The notes under the pieces: model-generated
Told to the model about the DNA's origin: nothing
Seen by the model: only the letters and a program-made list of their open reading frames with translations
Database searches by the model: none
NCBI RefSeq assembly: GCF_014836905.1
Contig: NZ_JACSPZ010000002.1
Span: forward strand, 1-64,000
Direction of reading: 5' to 3'
DNA: 64,000 nt
Source of the DNA: Solibacillus faecavium
GTDB taxonomy: Bacteria; Bacillota; Bacilli; Bacillales_A; Planococcaceae
Made by a program: the position numbers and the translations under genes
Part shown: in pieces, positions 16,733-25,495 of the stretch
Layout: each line of letters opens with the position of its first letter
Numbering within the stretch: position 1 is the stretch's first letter

Positions 16733-18415
16733 ATGTCAATTAGAAATAAATTACTAGTAGGTTTTACTATCTCTATTTTCGTTACGGTTTTAGCCTGTAT
16801 GACAATCTTTAATCAGTTAATGGCAGTCGAAGGTAAATACAGCAGTACATTGGAAAAGAATTTACCACAGACTTATGATGCGGCGGAATTAAGCCGTCTC
16901 GCGCTTGTTCAGGCATCATTGGTTCAGAATTATATTATGGGTAAAGACACATCACAAGCCATTCAGACAAGTAGAACAGAAACAATGGATTTAATTGGAA
17001 AATTTGAACAATCATTAAATATAAATAAAGAGGCCGAGATGTACATGGCCGGAATTCACGAAAAAGTAGGGGTGATGAATAGTTCATTCGATGAAACCAT
17101 TCGACTCACTGATACGAGAGGACAGGATGCAGCATCTACCTATTATATAGATGTTGCAGAAACTAATGTAACTGCCTTCAAAGAAGATGTAGAGGGGATA
17201 TCCGAAGAAATTGCCCATGCCTTTGTAGTTGCGGAAAATGTCATCGAAAAAGAAATGAAAGAAGCTATGATTATGACAGCACTTTCCATCATAGTAGCGA
17301 TTTTAGCCGGTATGATTACGGCATTAGCACTAACGAAACGCATTTCTAAGCCTATGCTGCATTTAGAGCGGCATGTTCAGGAAATTATAAAAGGCAATTT
17401 GGCGGTTGAACCGTTGGCGATTCGTTCTAAGGATGAGATCGGAACGTTATCAAAAGCGATGAATGAAATGAAGACTACAATATCGGACTTATTAAATAAT
17501 CTTTCAGAAAATGCTGGTCACTTAAGTGCAACTTCGGAACAATTAATGGCATCGGTGGAAGAAGTAAATATTTCGGCCGGTATTATGCTAACAGGTGCAA
17601 AAGGTGGCGCAGAAGCAGCTACGTCCATGTCAATATCAGCGTCGGAAAGTGCAACTGCGATGGAAGAAACGGCAACAGCGGTACAAAAAATTGCAGAATC
17701 AACGCAAGAATTACATCACTTTGCTGGAGAGACAGAAATGATGGCAAATGCAGGGAAACAAAATATTTATACTGCAAGTGATCAGATGAGTTCCATTTAT
17801 AATTCGACAAAAATAACGACAGAGTTAATTCAAAAACTAAGCCATCAATCAAGAGAAATCGAAAAAATTACACAAGTCATTACAGGTATCGCCGATCAAA
17901 CAAATTTACTTGCTTTGAATGCATCGATTGAAGCTGCACGTGCAGGTGAACACGGAAAAGGATTTGCAGTAGTGGCAGCAGAAGTAAGAAAACTGGCGGA
18001 AGAATCAAATCGTTCGGCCAATCAAATTGTTACATTGACGAATGGAATTCAGCAAGATACGAAAAACGCTGAACGAGCAATTGAAGATAGCTTGGACAAT
18101 GTGGAAAAGGGTGTGGAAATTATCGGCTTTGCAGGTCAATCATTTGAGAAAATTGTAGGGGCTATCGGCGAAATGAAAATTCAGATTGAAGATGTCTCTG
18201 CCGTTACGGAACAGATATCTGCTACAGCAGAAGAAGTCGCTGCATCCGTACTTGAAATTTCCCGTTCAGCTGAAATGACGCGATTAAATGCACAACATGC
18301 GTATGAGTCATCGGAACAACAAATGTCAACACTTCAGGAAATCGGTGAAGTAGCCAATGATTTAGGTAGCCGTGCACAGCAGTTGCAGCAAGTTACTGCC
18401 AATTATAGTGTATAG
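16733..18415 (+). CDS. methyl-accepting chemotaxis protein
   Basis: A 560-residue chemoreceptor: one helix at about 10-30, an extracellular four-helix-bundle sensor (31-180), a second helix (184-204), a HAMP domain (205-258), and a cytoplasmic signalling coiled coil. The conserved tip that contacts CheA and CheW is visible as [20 protein letters not shown] followed by [18 protein letters not shown]. It begins at ATG 16733 after GGAGGG. The ligand is not predictable. Single-gene unit. Confidence 0.92.
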   Translation: MSIRNKLLVGFTISIFVTVLACMTIFNQLMAVEGKYSSTLEKNLPQTYDAAELSRLALVQASLVQNYIMGKDTSQAIQTSRTETMDLIGKFEQSLNINKEAEMYMAGIHEKVGVMNSSFDETIRLTDTRGQDAASTYYIDVAETNVTAFKEDVEGISEEIAHAFVVAENVIEKEMKEAMIMTALSIIVAILAGMITALALTKRISKPMLHLERHVQEIIKGNLAVEPLAIRSKDEIGTLSKAMNEMKTTISDLLNNLSENAGHLSATSEQLMASVEEVNISAGIMLTGAKGGAEAATSMSISASESATAMEETATAVQKIAESTQELHHFAGETEMMANAGKQNIYTASDQMSSIYNSTKITTELIQKLSHQSREIEKITQVITGIADQTNLLALNASIEAARAGEHGKGFAVVAAEVRKLAEESNRSANQIVTLTNGIQQDTKNAERAIEDSLDNVEKGVEIIGFAGQSFEKIVGAIGEMKIQIEDVSAVTEQISATAEEVAASVLEISRSAEMTRLNAQHAYESSEQQMSTLQEIGEVANDLGSRAQQLQQVTANYSV

Positions 18416-18439
18416 TGAAAAAAGAAAATAAAATTACAG

Positions 18440-18474
18440 GCATAGGAAATCAAGACATTTCCTGTGCTTTTTTG
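18440..18474 (+). terminator. terminator of the chemoreceptor gene
   Basis: GCATAGGAAAT pairs with ATTTCCTGTGC (one G-U) across a 6-base loop and is followed by TTTTTT. Confidence 0.75.
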
Positions 18475-18502
18475 TGCTTATTCGGTTTGCACTAAAAAAT
18501 AA

Positions 18503-18515
18503 TTCGGAATCCGAA
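18503..18515. promoter_or_regulatory. TTCGGA-A-TCCGAA palindrome before the ABC exporter
   Basis: A perfect 13-base palindrome. Related half-sites flank it (TTCGG at 18481-18485 and TCCGAAA at 18537-18543). It lies in the upstream region of the exporter operon and may be a repressor operator; no adjacent regulator gene is present. Confidence 0.35.
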
Positions 18516-18596
18516 AAAATATTTCTTTTTGATATATCCGAAAATTATAAAATTTGTTAAAATAGTGGAACTTGAGTAAAAAAAGAAGGTGAAAAA

Positions 18597-20360
18597 ATGA
18601 AGGTGTTTTTGAAATTAGGCTGGTTTTTTAAAGAGCGGAAGTTTCAGTATACAGTCGGTTTGCTGATGCTTATACTTGTAGCGATTCTACAGCTCGTACC
18701 ACCGAAAATTATTGGCTATACTATCGATGAAATTGGGGATCAGACATTAACGAAATCAGGGCTATTCAAATGGCTTGCCATCATTGCAGTTGTAGCAATC
18801 GCAATGTATGTGCTGCGCTATTACTGGCGTCAAATGATTTTCGGTTCGTCCAACTTATTGGCACGTACATTGCGTGAAAAGCTACATCGTCATTTTACGC
18901 AAATGTCCCCGTCATTTTATCAAAAAAATCGTGTCGGTGATTTAATGGCCCATGCGACAAATGATATTAGTGCCGTACAGCAAACAGCTGGTGGTGGGGT
19001 TTTAACATTATTTGACTCGATTACAACAGGCGGGTTTGTTATTTTAGCAATGGCGATTACCATTGACTGGCGTTTGACGTTAATTGCGTTAATTCCGATG
19101 CCATTAGTTGCGTTATCGACGAGCTATTACGGCAAACTATTGCATGAACGTTTCCGCCATGCCCAGGCTGCGTTTTCAGATTTAAATGACAAAACTCAGG
19201 AAAGTATAAGCGGCATGAAAGTATTAAAAACGTTCGGTCAGCAATCTCAAGATGTAGCTGATTTTACTAAGCTATCGGATGAAGTAGTAGAGAAAAATAT
19301 GCGTGTGGCGAAGGTCGATTCTTTATTCGATCCGACAATCAGCTTTGTCGTAGGCTTAAGCTTTATGTTAAGTCTCGGCTTCGGAACAAAATTCATTCTA
19401 GAAGAGGCAATGACTGTCGGGGATTTAGTTACATTCACTACGTATTTAAGCATTCTTATTTGGCCGATGCTGGCGATTGGAATGCTGTTTAATATTGTCG
19501 AGCGGGGTAGTGTTTCCTATGACCGTATTGAAAGAATATTAAATACACCGTTTGATATTGACGACAAACCTAATGCTATTATGGAAAATCCTTCAGGGGA
19601 TCTTGTTTTTAACGTTCAATCGTTTACATTCCCAGGAGATGCGTCACCAACAATACGGGATATGCACTTCGAATTGAAGCGTGGAGAAACGCTAGGTATT
19701 GTAGGAAAAACAGGTGCAGGGAAAACGTCGATCTTAAAACTGTTGCTTCGTGAATTTGAAGGATATGAAGGAACGATTCAATTTGGTGACCACAATATAA
19801 ACGATTACAAGAAAGAATATTTACGACAGTCAATTGGCTATGTCCCTCAGGATCATTTCTTATTTTCTGCCACACTATACTCCAATATTGCATTTGCCAA
19901 TCCGAATGCTAGTTTGGAAGAGGTACGTGCTGCTGCGAGACTGGCAAATATAGATGAAGATATTTTGAGCTTCACAGATGGCTATAACACCCTTGTTGGG
20001 GAGCGTGGTGTCTCACTTTCCGGTGGGCAGAAGCAACGAATTTCGATTGCACGGGCTCTATTAATGAAACCAGAGCTTCTCATTTTAGATGATTCTCTTT
20101 CGGCAGTGGATGCACGGACAGAGGAAGCAATTTTACATGCTTTGAAGGAAGAGCGTAAAGATGCGACAACGATTATTACATCTCACCGTCTAAGTGCAAT
20201 TCAACAAGCGCATGTGATTATCGTTGTAGAAGATGGCACGATTATTGAAAAAGGGACGCATGAACAGTTAATGGCTTTAGAAGGAAGCTATTATGAGATG
20301 TATCAGCTTCAGCAACTAGAGCAGTTAGTCGAGCAAGGGGGCGATCTTCATGGCGAATGA
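18597..20360 (+). CDS. ABC multidrug exporter half-transporter (degenerate-site subunit)
   Basis: A 587-residue type IV exporter half: six-helix membrane domain (about 15-310) then an ATPase domain. Walker A is GKTGAGKTS, the signature LSGGQKQR is intact, but Walker B ends LILDDSLSAVD, with Asp where the catalytic Glu normally stands. The next gene has the opposite pattern. This matches heterodimeric exporters such as Bacillus BmrCD (YheI/YheH), with one dead and one active ATP site. The two genes overlap by 11 bases. The substrate is unknown. Confidence 0.87.
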   Translation: MKVFLKLGWFFKERKFQYTVGLLMLILVAILQLVPPKIIGYTIDEIGDQTLTKSGLFKWLAIIAVVAIAMYVLRYYWRQMIFGSSNLLARTLREKLHRHFTQMSPSFYQKNRVGDLMAHATNDISAVQQTAGGGVLTLFDSITTGGFVILAMAITIDWRLTLIALIPMPLVALSTSYYGKLLHERFRHAQAAFSDLNDKTQESISGMKVLKTFGQQSQDVADFTKLSDEVVEKNMRVAKVDSLFDPTISFVVGLSFMLSLGFGTKFILEEAMTVGDLVTFTTYLSILIWPMLAIGMLFNIVERGSVSYDRIERILNTPFDIDDKPNAIMENPSGDLVFNVQSFTFPGDASPTIRDMHFELKRGETLGIVGKTGAGKTSILKLLLREFEGYEGTIQFGDHNINDYKKEYLRQSIGYVPQDHFLFSATLYSNIAFANPNASLEEVRAAARLANIDEDILSFTDGYNTLVGERGVSLSGGQKQRISIARALLMKPELLILDDSLSAVDARTEEAILHALKEERKDATTIITSHRLSAIQQAHVIIVVEDGTIIEKGTHEQLMALEGSYYEMYQLQQLEQLVEQGGDLHGE

Positions 20361-22122
20361 TACAAATACAATTTCAAGTAAAGAACAACGGATTGTATTA
20401 AAACGGCTATTTACATATTTAAAGCCTCATAAAAAGTTATTGGCGATTGCGCTGTTCCTGCTTGTGCTCACTGTAATCGGGGATATAATCGGTCCGTATT
20501 TAATTAAAGTATATATTGATGACCATTTAATAATCGGTAATTTTGATATGACGCCGATTTTAATTTTGGGGATCAGTTATTTCATGATCCAGTTATTAAA
20601 CGTCTTCATTACGTATTATCAAAATATTAAATTTCAGCAGCTTGCGTTAAAGGTCATCCAGCAGCTACGCATTGATGTATTTACGAAAATCCATAAGCTT
20701 GGAATGCGTTATTTCGATAAAGTACCGGCCGGCTCTATTGTATCAAGAGCGACAAATGATACCGAAGCGATTAAGGATATGTTCGTATCGGTATTGATTA
20801 GCTTTGTGCAGGCAGCATTTTTAATTGTCGGTGTCTATTTTGCAATGTTTTTCCTAAACGCGAAGCTTGCACTTTATATGCTGCTACTATTGCCGGTCAT
20901 TATTTATATTATTTGGCTGTACCGGAAAATGAGCTCGGTCGTGTATATGCGTATGCGCGAAAAACTAAGTGAGCTTAATGCGAAACTATCAGAAACGCTG
21001 TCAGGCATGAGTATTGTGCAGGTTTTCCGTCAAGAGAAGCGCTTTAATGATGAATTTGACCGTGTTAATGAAGAGCATTTCCAGTCGATGATGGCGAATA
21101 CGAAGATGAACAGTCTACTGCTTCGACCGATTATCGATTTAGTGTACTTCACGGCTATTATTATTTTACTTTTCAATTTTGGTTGGACATCGTTTGAAAC
21201 AGCGGTAGAAGTAGGGGTTGTGTACGCGTTTATTACGTATATGAACCGCTTCTTTGATCCGATCAATCAAGTAATGGAACGGCTTGCATTGTTTCAACAG
21301 GCAATTGTTGCCGCTTCACGTGTATTTGAGCTACTTGATAATGAAGAACTGGAGCCGGCACAGCTAAATAAAGCTGTTACCGTGTCACAAGGTCATATTG
21401 AGTTTAAAAATGTGTCGTTCAGCTATGATGGGAAACAGGATGTACTGAAAAATATATCGTTTACGGTCAATCCTGGTGAAACTGTCGCACTCGTCGGTCA
21501 TACGGGTAGTGGGAAAAGTTCAATAATTAATTTATTGATGCGCTTTTATGAATTTAAGCGCGGCGATATTTTAATAGACGGCCAATCGATTAAAGTTTTT
21601 GAACAACAGGAGCTTCGTGACAAAATGGGCTTAGTGTTGCAGGATCCGTTTTTATTCTACGGGACGATCGATTCGAATATCCGTTTGTATAATGAAAAGC
21701 TGACTTTACAAAAGGTGAAGGAAGCTGCTGAATTTGTGCAGGCAAACGACTTTATCGAAGCTCTGCCAGATGGTTATGAAAGCTTTGTTACGGAGCGGGG
21801 GTCTACATTTTCAAGCGGGCAGCGTCAATTAGTTGCCTTTGCACGAACGATTGCGACGAATCCGAAAATTTTAGTGTTGGATGAAGCGACTGCAGCGATC
21901 GATACAGAAACTGAAGTCGGCATTCAGCAATCATTGGAGAAAATGCGAAAAGGCCGTACAACTATCGCCATCGCGCACCGACTCTCGACAATTCAAGATG
22001 CAGAGCAAATTTTAGTGCTGCATAAAGGAGAAATTGTGGAGCGCGGTACCCACCAACAGCTCATTGCACAAAAAGGGCTATATCAAAAAATGTACTTGCT
22101 GCAAAATGGGATAGTCGAGTAG
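20350..22122 (+). CDS. ABC multidrug exporter half-transporter (catalytic-site subunit)
   Basis: A 590-residue partner of the preceding exporter half. Six membrane helices precede the ATPase domain with Walker A GHTGSGKSS and Walker B ILVLDEATAAID, which keeps the catalytic Glu. Its signature is altered to FSSGQRQ. Thus the consensus ATP site uses this Walker B with the partner's LSGGQ, and the degenerate site uses the partner's Walker B with this FSSGQ. ATG 20350 lies inside the 3' end of the first gene. Confidence 0.87.
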   Translation: MANDTNTISSKEQRIVLKRLFTYLKPHKKLLAIALFLLVLTVIGDIIGPYLIKVYIDDHLIIGNFDMTPILILGISYFMIQLLNVFITYYQNIKFQQLALKVIQQLRIDVFTKIHKLGMRYFDKVPAGSIVSRATNDTEAIKDMFVSVLISFVQAAFLIVGVYFAMFFLNAKLALYMLLLLPVIIYIIWLYRKMSSVVYMRMREKLSELNAKLSETLSGMSIVQVFRQEKRFNDEFDRVNEEHFQSMMANTKMNSLLLRPIIDLVYFTAIIILLFNFGWTSFETAVEVGVVYAFITYMNRFFDPINQVMERLALFQQAIVAASRVFELLDNEELEPAQLNKAVTVSQGHIEFKNVSFSYDGKQDVLKNISFTVNPGETVALVGHTGSGKSSIINLLMRFYEFKRGDILIDGQSIKVFEQQELRDKMGLVLQDPFLFYGTIDSNIRLYNEKLTLQKVKEAAEFVQANDFIEALPDGYESFVTERGSTFSSGQRQLVAFARTIATNPKILVLDEATAAIDTETEVGIQQSLEKMRKGRTTIAIAHRLSTIQDAEQILVLHKGEIVERGTHQQLIAQKGLYQKMYLLQNGIVE

Positions 22123-22135
22123 CTAGTTGAATTGA

Positions 22136-22184
22136 AAAGTCATATTCATTCCTAACATGTGTAGGGGTGGATATGACTTTATTG
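22136..22184 (+). terminator. terminator of the exporter operon
   Basis: AAAGTCATAT and ATATGACTTT close a long hairpin, followed by ATT. Confidence 0.65.
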
Positions 22185-22213
22185 CATTAGAGGAGATGGG
22201 GAGGGGTAAATGT

Positions 22214-22380
22214 AGTGTTGGGCGTTGAATATCGGGGGTGAGTTGGCGAATAAGTCAGTTGAAGTGGCGAATAAGAATGAAAGTGGCGAATATAGGGTGC
22301 TAGGTGACGAATATCGATGCTGAATTGACGATTAAGTTGGAGACATTGGCGATTATCGCAAACTAAGTGGCGAATAAAAA
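22214..22380. repeat. 21-bp-phased TGGCGAATA array (array B)
   Basis: Eight copies of TGGCGAATA-like words. The GAATA/GATTA core begins at 22227, 22248, 22269, 22288, 22309, 22330, 22351 and 22372, with intervals of 21 bp except one of 19. Read on the minus strand the word is TATTCGCCA, similar in form to the TATTAGAA word of arrays at 13.9 and 62.4 kb but different in sequence. The 11-12 bases between words are not conserved. It lies between two genes of the same orientation. Confidence 0.8.
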
Positions 22381-22460
22381 CACCTGTTCCACACATCAAC
22401 ATTTACTTCCTTCATAGCGACAACTATAATTGAAATATAAAAATACTAGAAGGTGCAATA

Positions 22461-23375
22461 ATGTCAGAACAAAAAAAGGGTATCCTCTTTGCGATGGGTG
22501 CCTATTTCATGTGGGGGATTGTCCCACTCTTTTGGAAACAAATAGATCATGTTGGCAGCATGGAAATTTTGGTAGGGCGTGTTATATGGTCATTCGTTTT
22601 TACAGCGCTCTTTATTTTAATCATTCGCCAATATAAAGAAACGATAGCCGATATTAAAATACTTTGGAAAAATAAGAAGAATTTTATTTTACTATTTATC
22701 GCCGCTGTCGTTGTTTCCATTAACTGGGGAATTTTCATTTGGGCAGTAAATAACGAACATCTATTACAGGCGAGTTTAGGTTATTATATTAATCCGCTTA
22801 TTTCAGTATTGTTCGGTCTGATTTTCTTTAAAGAAAAAATTTCGAAAGCTACTACTGTTGCCGTACTGATTGCTGCATTTGGCGTTGGCTACCAGGCATT
22901 TTTAGGTGGTACAATTCCATGGGTGTCATTAGCACTGGCTTTATCTTTTGCCTTTTACGGTGTCATTAAAAAGAAAATTCCGCTGGATGCGACGCGCGGT
23001 TTAGCAATCGAAACATTATTTATATTACCGATCGCAATCATTAGCTATGTTTACTTAATGCAAACGACGGAAATTGCTTTTATGCACGTTGATTGGAAAA
23101 CGAATTTATTTTTAATCGGCAGTGGTATTGTTACAGCAATCCCGCTCATCTTTTTTGCGAAAGGTGCACAAAAAATTCCGCTTTACTTAATGGGCTTCAT
23201 CCAGTTTTTATCACCGACAATCAGTTTACTGCTGGGGATTTTTCTTTACAAAGAACCCTTTACTACAACAGAATTTGTAACGTTCCTATGCATTTGGCTC
23301 GCAGTATTTATCTTTTCAGCGGCAAAGGTTCAGGAAGCAAGAAAACAGCACGTCGCGTATGCGAAAAGTGTCTAA
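22461..23375 (+). CDS. rarD: RarD-family EamA transporter
   Basis: A 304-residue protein with ten predicted membrane helices in two EamA repeats. The N-terminus KKGILFAMGAYFMWGIVPLFWK and the LLQASLGYYINPL segment are characteristic of RarD, a family of drug/metabolite exporters sometimes named chloramphenicol-sensitive proteins. ATG 22461 follows AGAAGGTG. Its substrate is not known. Followed by its own terminator. Confidence 0.85.
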   Translation: MSEQKKGILFAMGAYFMWGIVPLFWKQIDHVGSMEILVGRVIWSFVFTALFILIIRQYKETIADIKILWKNKKNFILLFIAAVVVSINWGIFIWAVNNEHLLQASLGYYINPLISVLFGLIFFKEKISKATTVAVLIAAFGVGYQAFLGGTIPWVSLALALSFAFYGVIKKKIPLDATRGLAIETLFILPIAIISYVYLMQTTEIAFMHVDWKTNLFLIGSGIVTAIPLIFFAKGAQKIPLYLMGFIQFLSPTISLLLGIFLYKEPFTTTEFVTFLCIWLAVFIFSAAKVQEARKQHVAYAKSV

Positions 23376-23380
23376 CTAAA

Positions 23381-23422
23381 AAGAATCGGCCACATTGCTT
23401 AAATGCAAATGGCCGATTTTTG
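23381..23422 (+). terminator. terminator of rarD
   Basis: AATCGGCCA pairs with TGGCCGATT and is followed by a T run. Confidence 0.75.
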
Positions 23423-23431
23423 ATTACAAAA

Positions 23432-23621
23432 AATAGACGGAGAAATTCCGCTTAATTAACAAATTAAATAAAAAACGGTCAAAATAAGCGGAGAAATTCC
23501 GGCTATTACTTAAAAAAACTCAAAATGAGGTGTTTTTTTAATACATAAGCGGAAAACCTCCGTTTATTTCCTCGTAAAACTACCGCCAAGTACCAAATAA
23601 CAGGAAATCTTCCGCTTATTT
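23432..23621. repeat. four-unit palindromic repeat element, copy 1
   Basis: Four imperfect palindromes of 25-28 bp at 23432-23457, 23482-23507, 23544-23569 and 23595-23621. Typical unit: AATAAGCGGAGAAATTCC then its mirror GCTTATT. Unit starts are 50, 62 and 51 bp apart. The spacers are also shared with the copies at 45899 and 50711 (an A-rich first spacer; a second with a short hairpin between A and T runs). It fills the gap between convergent rarD and the VanY-type gene. Confidence 0.8.
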
Positions 23622-23634
23622 TTCATTCCAAGAA

Positions 23635-24429
23635 TTATTCTATAATCGAGGTAATGATATATCCATTTTCATTATCACCAGACACGATATAGGTTTCAGA
23701 ATCCGGGATATTAGCAGTAGTCTTATTATCCGTGTACTGTACGAAGTAGGAGGTACCATTTATTTCTGTTGTATAAAACTGCTCCTTTTTAAGGAAAGTA
23801 ATATATTCCTCAAGCACGAGATTATTTTTTTTCATGATCATACTATGGGGCAAGCCTATGTAACGGAAATGCCATGGTTCGTAGTTGATACCAGTCACAT
23901 CCACTTTGTCTTCTGGGTAACGTAAGATGAAGCCAAAATCCGCTGCATGTTCTTCCAACCATTTACCTTCATCGACATTCTCCATTTTGCCGGCAGTCGA
24001 ACCAATATCAAGTGATAAGCCCGTCTGATGTTCACTATGGCCGGATGGTAGCGCATAGTCAGCGCCATGCTCTTCATAAAGCTGCTGCTGTAGTTTACCG
24101 CTGCGATACGCACTATTTATAATAAAATGTTCAATTCCATCATTCGCTGCTGCATCAAATAGTTGCTTGAGCGGCTTTATTGCCTGATTCTCGAAAAGAA
24201 ATTCTGAATTCACAATAACATTTTCCGCGATATCAGTTGGGATTGGCGCTAAATTGGTCGGGTCCTGTTTTAGCTGAATGTCTCGATTGACGAGTACAAG
24301 ATTTCCGCTCGAAATTGCATAAGATTCTAGGGATAACTGCTGTGGTAAATCAGGAGCAGTTGCTTGTTTGCCCATAAAAAATTGATAGCCTATAACGGCA
24401 ACTATAAGTGCAAAAATTAGTTTTTTCAT
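23635..24429 (-). CDS. D-alanyl-D-alanine carboxypeptidase, VanY family
   Basis: A 264-residue protein: an N-terminal signal anchor (about 3-20), a linker, and a zinc M15B domain. Motifs are SAYRSGKLQQQL, SGHSEHQTGLSLDIG with zinc ligands His and Asp, and EPWHFRYIG with the last His ligand. Such enzymes remove the terminal D-Ala from peptidoglycan stems outside the membrane. It resembles Bacillus YodJ more than vancomycin-cluster VanY, since no van genes surround it. ATG 24429 has AAAGGAG 10 bases upstream. Confidence 0.85.
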   Translation of the reverse strand: MKKLIFALIVAVIGYQFFMGKQATAPDLPQQLSLESYAISSGNLVLVNRDIQLKQDPTNLAPIPTDIAENVIVNSEFLFENQAIKPLKQLFDAAANDGIEHFIINSAYRSGKLQQQLYEEHGADYALPSGHSEHQTGLSLDIGSTAGKMENVDEGKWLEEHAADFGFILRYPEDKVDVTGINYEPWHFRYIGLPHSMIMKKNNLVLEEYITFLKKEQFYTTEINGTSYFVQYTDNKTTANIPDSETYIVSGDNENGYIITSIIE

Positions 24430-24568
24430 ATAATAATTCTCCTTTAATCCAAGCATAGCGCATAAAACTTAATAAAAATTGATAAGAATTCTTAAGAATA
24501 TATTAAGAAATATAAACTTACCACATAAACTTAACCAAATTAAAGGTTTTTTAAGTTGCTATTCATTC

Positions 24569-24584
24569 ATCAAAAAAATTTGAT
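24569..24584. promoter_or_regulatory. ArsR-type operator 1
   Basis: ATCAAA-N4-TTTGAT, a perfect 16-bp palindrome, 8 bases before the -35 of the arsR promoter. Confidence 0.6.
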
Positions 24585-24591
24585 TTAATGA

Positions 24592-24620
24592 TTGCGATAC
24601 AAAATTGCTTTGGTTATAAT
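24592..24620 (+). promoter_or_regulatory. SigA promoter of the ars operon
   Basis: TTGCGA (24592-24597) and TATAAT (24615-24620) with a 17-base spacer, enclosed by two ATCAAA-N4-TTTGAT palindromes. Confidence 0.65.
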
Positions 24621-24626
24621 TAATAC

Positions 24627-24642
24627 ATCAAAAAAAATTGAT
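24627..24642. promoter_or_regulatory. ArsR-type operator 2
   Basis: ATCAAA-N4-ATTGAT begins 6 bases after the -10 box, at the expected transcription start, so a bound repressor would block initiation. Confidence 0.65.
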
Positions 24643-24659
24643 GAAGGAGGATAACTTTA

Positions 24660-24965
24660 TTGGAAATTCAGTTTGAGCAATACGAAAAGAAATTTAAGGC
24701 ACTGGCAGATCAAAAGCGACTGGAAATCTTGTATGAGCTATGCCAACGTGGCCAAAGTTGCGTTTGTGATTTAACCGAAGCATTTGACATGTCCCAATCA
24801 AAATTATCGTATCATCTTAAAATCCTTTTGGATGCAAATTTGATTACGAAAGAAACGAAAGGAACATGGAGCTATTATGATTTAAATGATAAAGAAGTAA
24901 ACAATTTATTATCAGAAGAGCTGTGCTGCATATTTAGAAATACTGGAAAAGGCAGCTGCTGTTAA
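24660..24965 (+). CDS. arsR: ArsR-family arsenite-responsive repressor
   Basis: A 101-residue winged-helix repressor. The metal site typical of ArsR is present as C34-V-C36 at the start of the recognition region (SCVCDLTEAFDMSQSKLSYHL). Extra Cys pairs occur at 89-90 and at the C-terminus (100-101). The TTG start at 24660 follows AAGGAGG by 9 bases. It should release the flanking palindromes when arsenite or an organoarsenical binds. First gene of arsR-arsI-arsB-arsC. Confidence 0.9.
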   Translation: MEIQFEQYEKKFKALADQKRLEILYELCQRGQSCVCDLTEAFDMSQSKLSYHLKILLDANLITKETKGTWSYYDLNDKEVNNLLSEELCCIFRNTGKGSCC

Positions 24966-24981
24966 ATTTTTTGTTTCTTAA

Positions 24982-24997
24982 ATCAAAATTTTTTGAT
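24982..24997. promoter_or_regulatory. ArsR-type operator 3, inside the operon
   Basis: A third ATCAAA-N4-TTTGAT palindrome lies between arsR and arsI. It could give a repressor roadblock or DNA loop; it could also fold as a small hairpin in the message. Confidence 0.5.
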
Positions 24998-25021
24998 TAA
25001 TAATACATTGGAGGTAAGTAT

Positions 25022-25453
25022 ATGAAATATGTACATGTAGGGATAAACGTTACGGATCTTGAAAAATCAATTGAGTTTTATGAAAAGGTTTTTGGAGCTT
25101 CACCAGTTAAGGTGAAAGTAGATTATGCTAAATTCTTGCTTGATACTCCGGGACTGAATTTTACACTGAATGTTCGCGATGAAGTAAAAGGAAATCAAGT
25201 TAATCATTTTGGATTTCAAGTAGAGACGAGCGAGGAAATTACGGCTCATAAGGAAAGACTAGAAAAAGAAGGCTTTTTTGCACGTGATGAAATGGATACT
25301 ACATGCTGTTATGCTGTGCAGGATAAATTCTGGGTGACAGATCCAGACGGAAATGAGTGGGAATTTTTCTATACAAAAGCTGATAGTGATGTTCATAAAA
25401 TAGAATCTACTACTTGTTGTGTGGAAGTGGATACAAGCAATTCCTGTTGCTAG
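25022..25453 (+). CDS. arsI: ArsI-type C-As lyase (organoarsenical demethylase)
   Basis: A 143-residue vicinal-oxygen-chelate dioxygenase. The Fe(II) ligand set of known ArsI proteins is present (H5, H62, E115) and so is the adjacent Cys pair that binds trivalent arsenic (C95-C96 in DTTCCYA). The enzyme cleaves the C-As bond of trivalent methyl- or aryl-arsenicals, releasing arsenite for the ArsB pump. Additional Cys pairs near the C-terminus (TTCC, NSCC) are typical of related sequences. ATG 25022 follows GGAGG. Confidence 0.85.
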   Translation: MKYVHVGINVTDLEKSIEFYEKVFGASPVKVKVDYAKFLLDTPGLNFTLNVRDEVKGNQVNHFGFQVETSEEITAHKERLEKEGFFARDEMDTTCCYAVQDKFWVTDPDGNEWEFFYTKADSDVHKIESTTCCVEVDTSNSCC

Positions 25454-25495
25454 TAAGTAAGAAGTTTGTACAGTGAGTGATGGAGGTTATATTTA

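Noticed and set aside
22187-22402. A 71-codon minus-strand ORF through array B
   Set aside because: Same reason: an open frame produced by a 21-bp repeat, without a ribosome site or protein-like composition.
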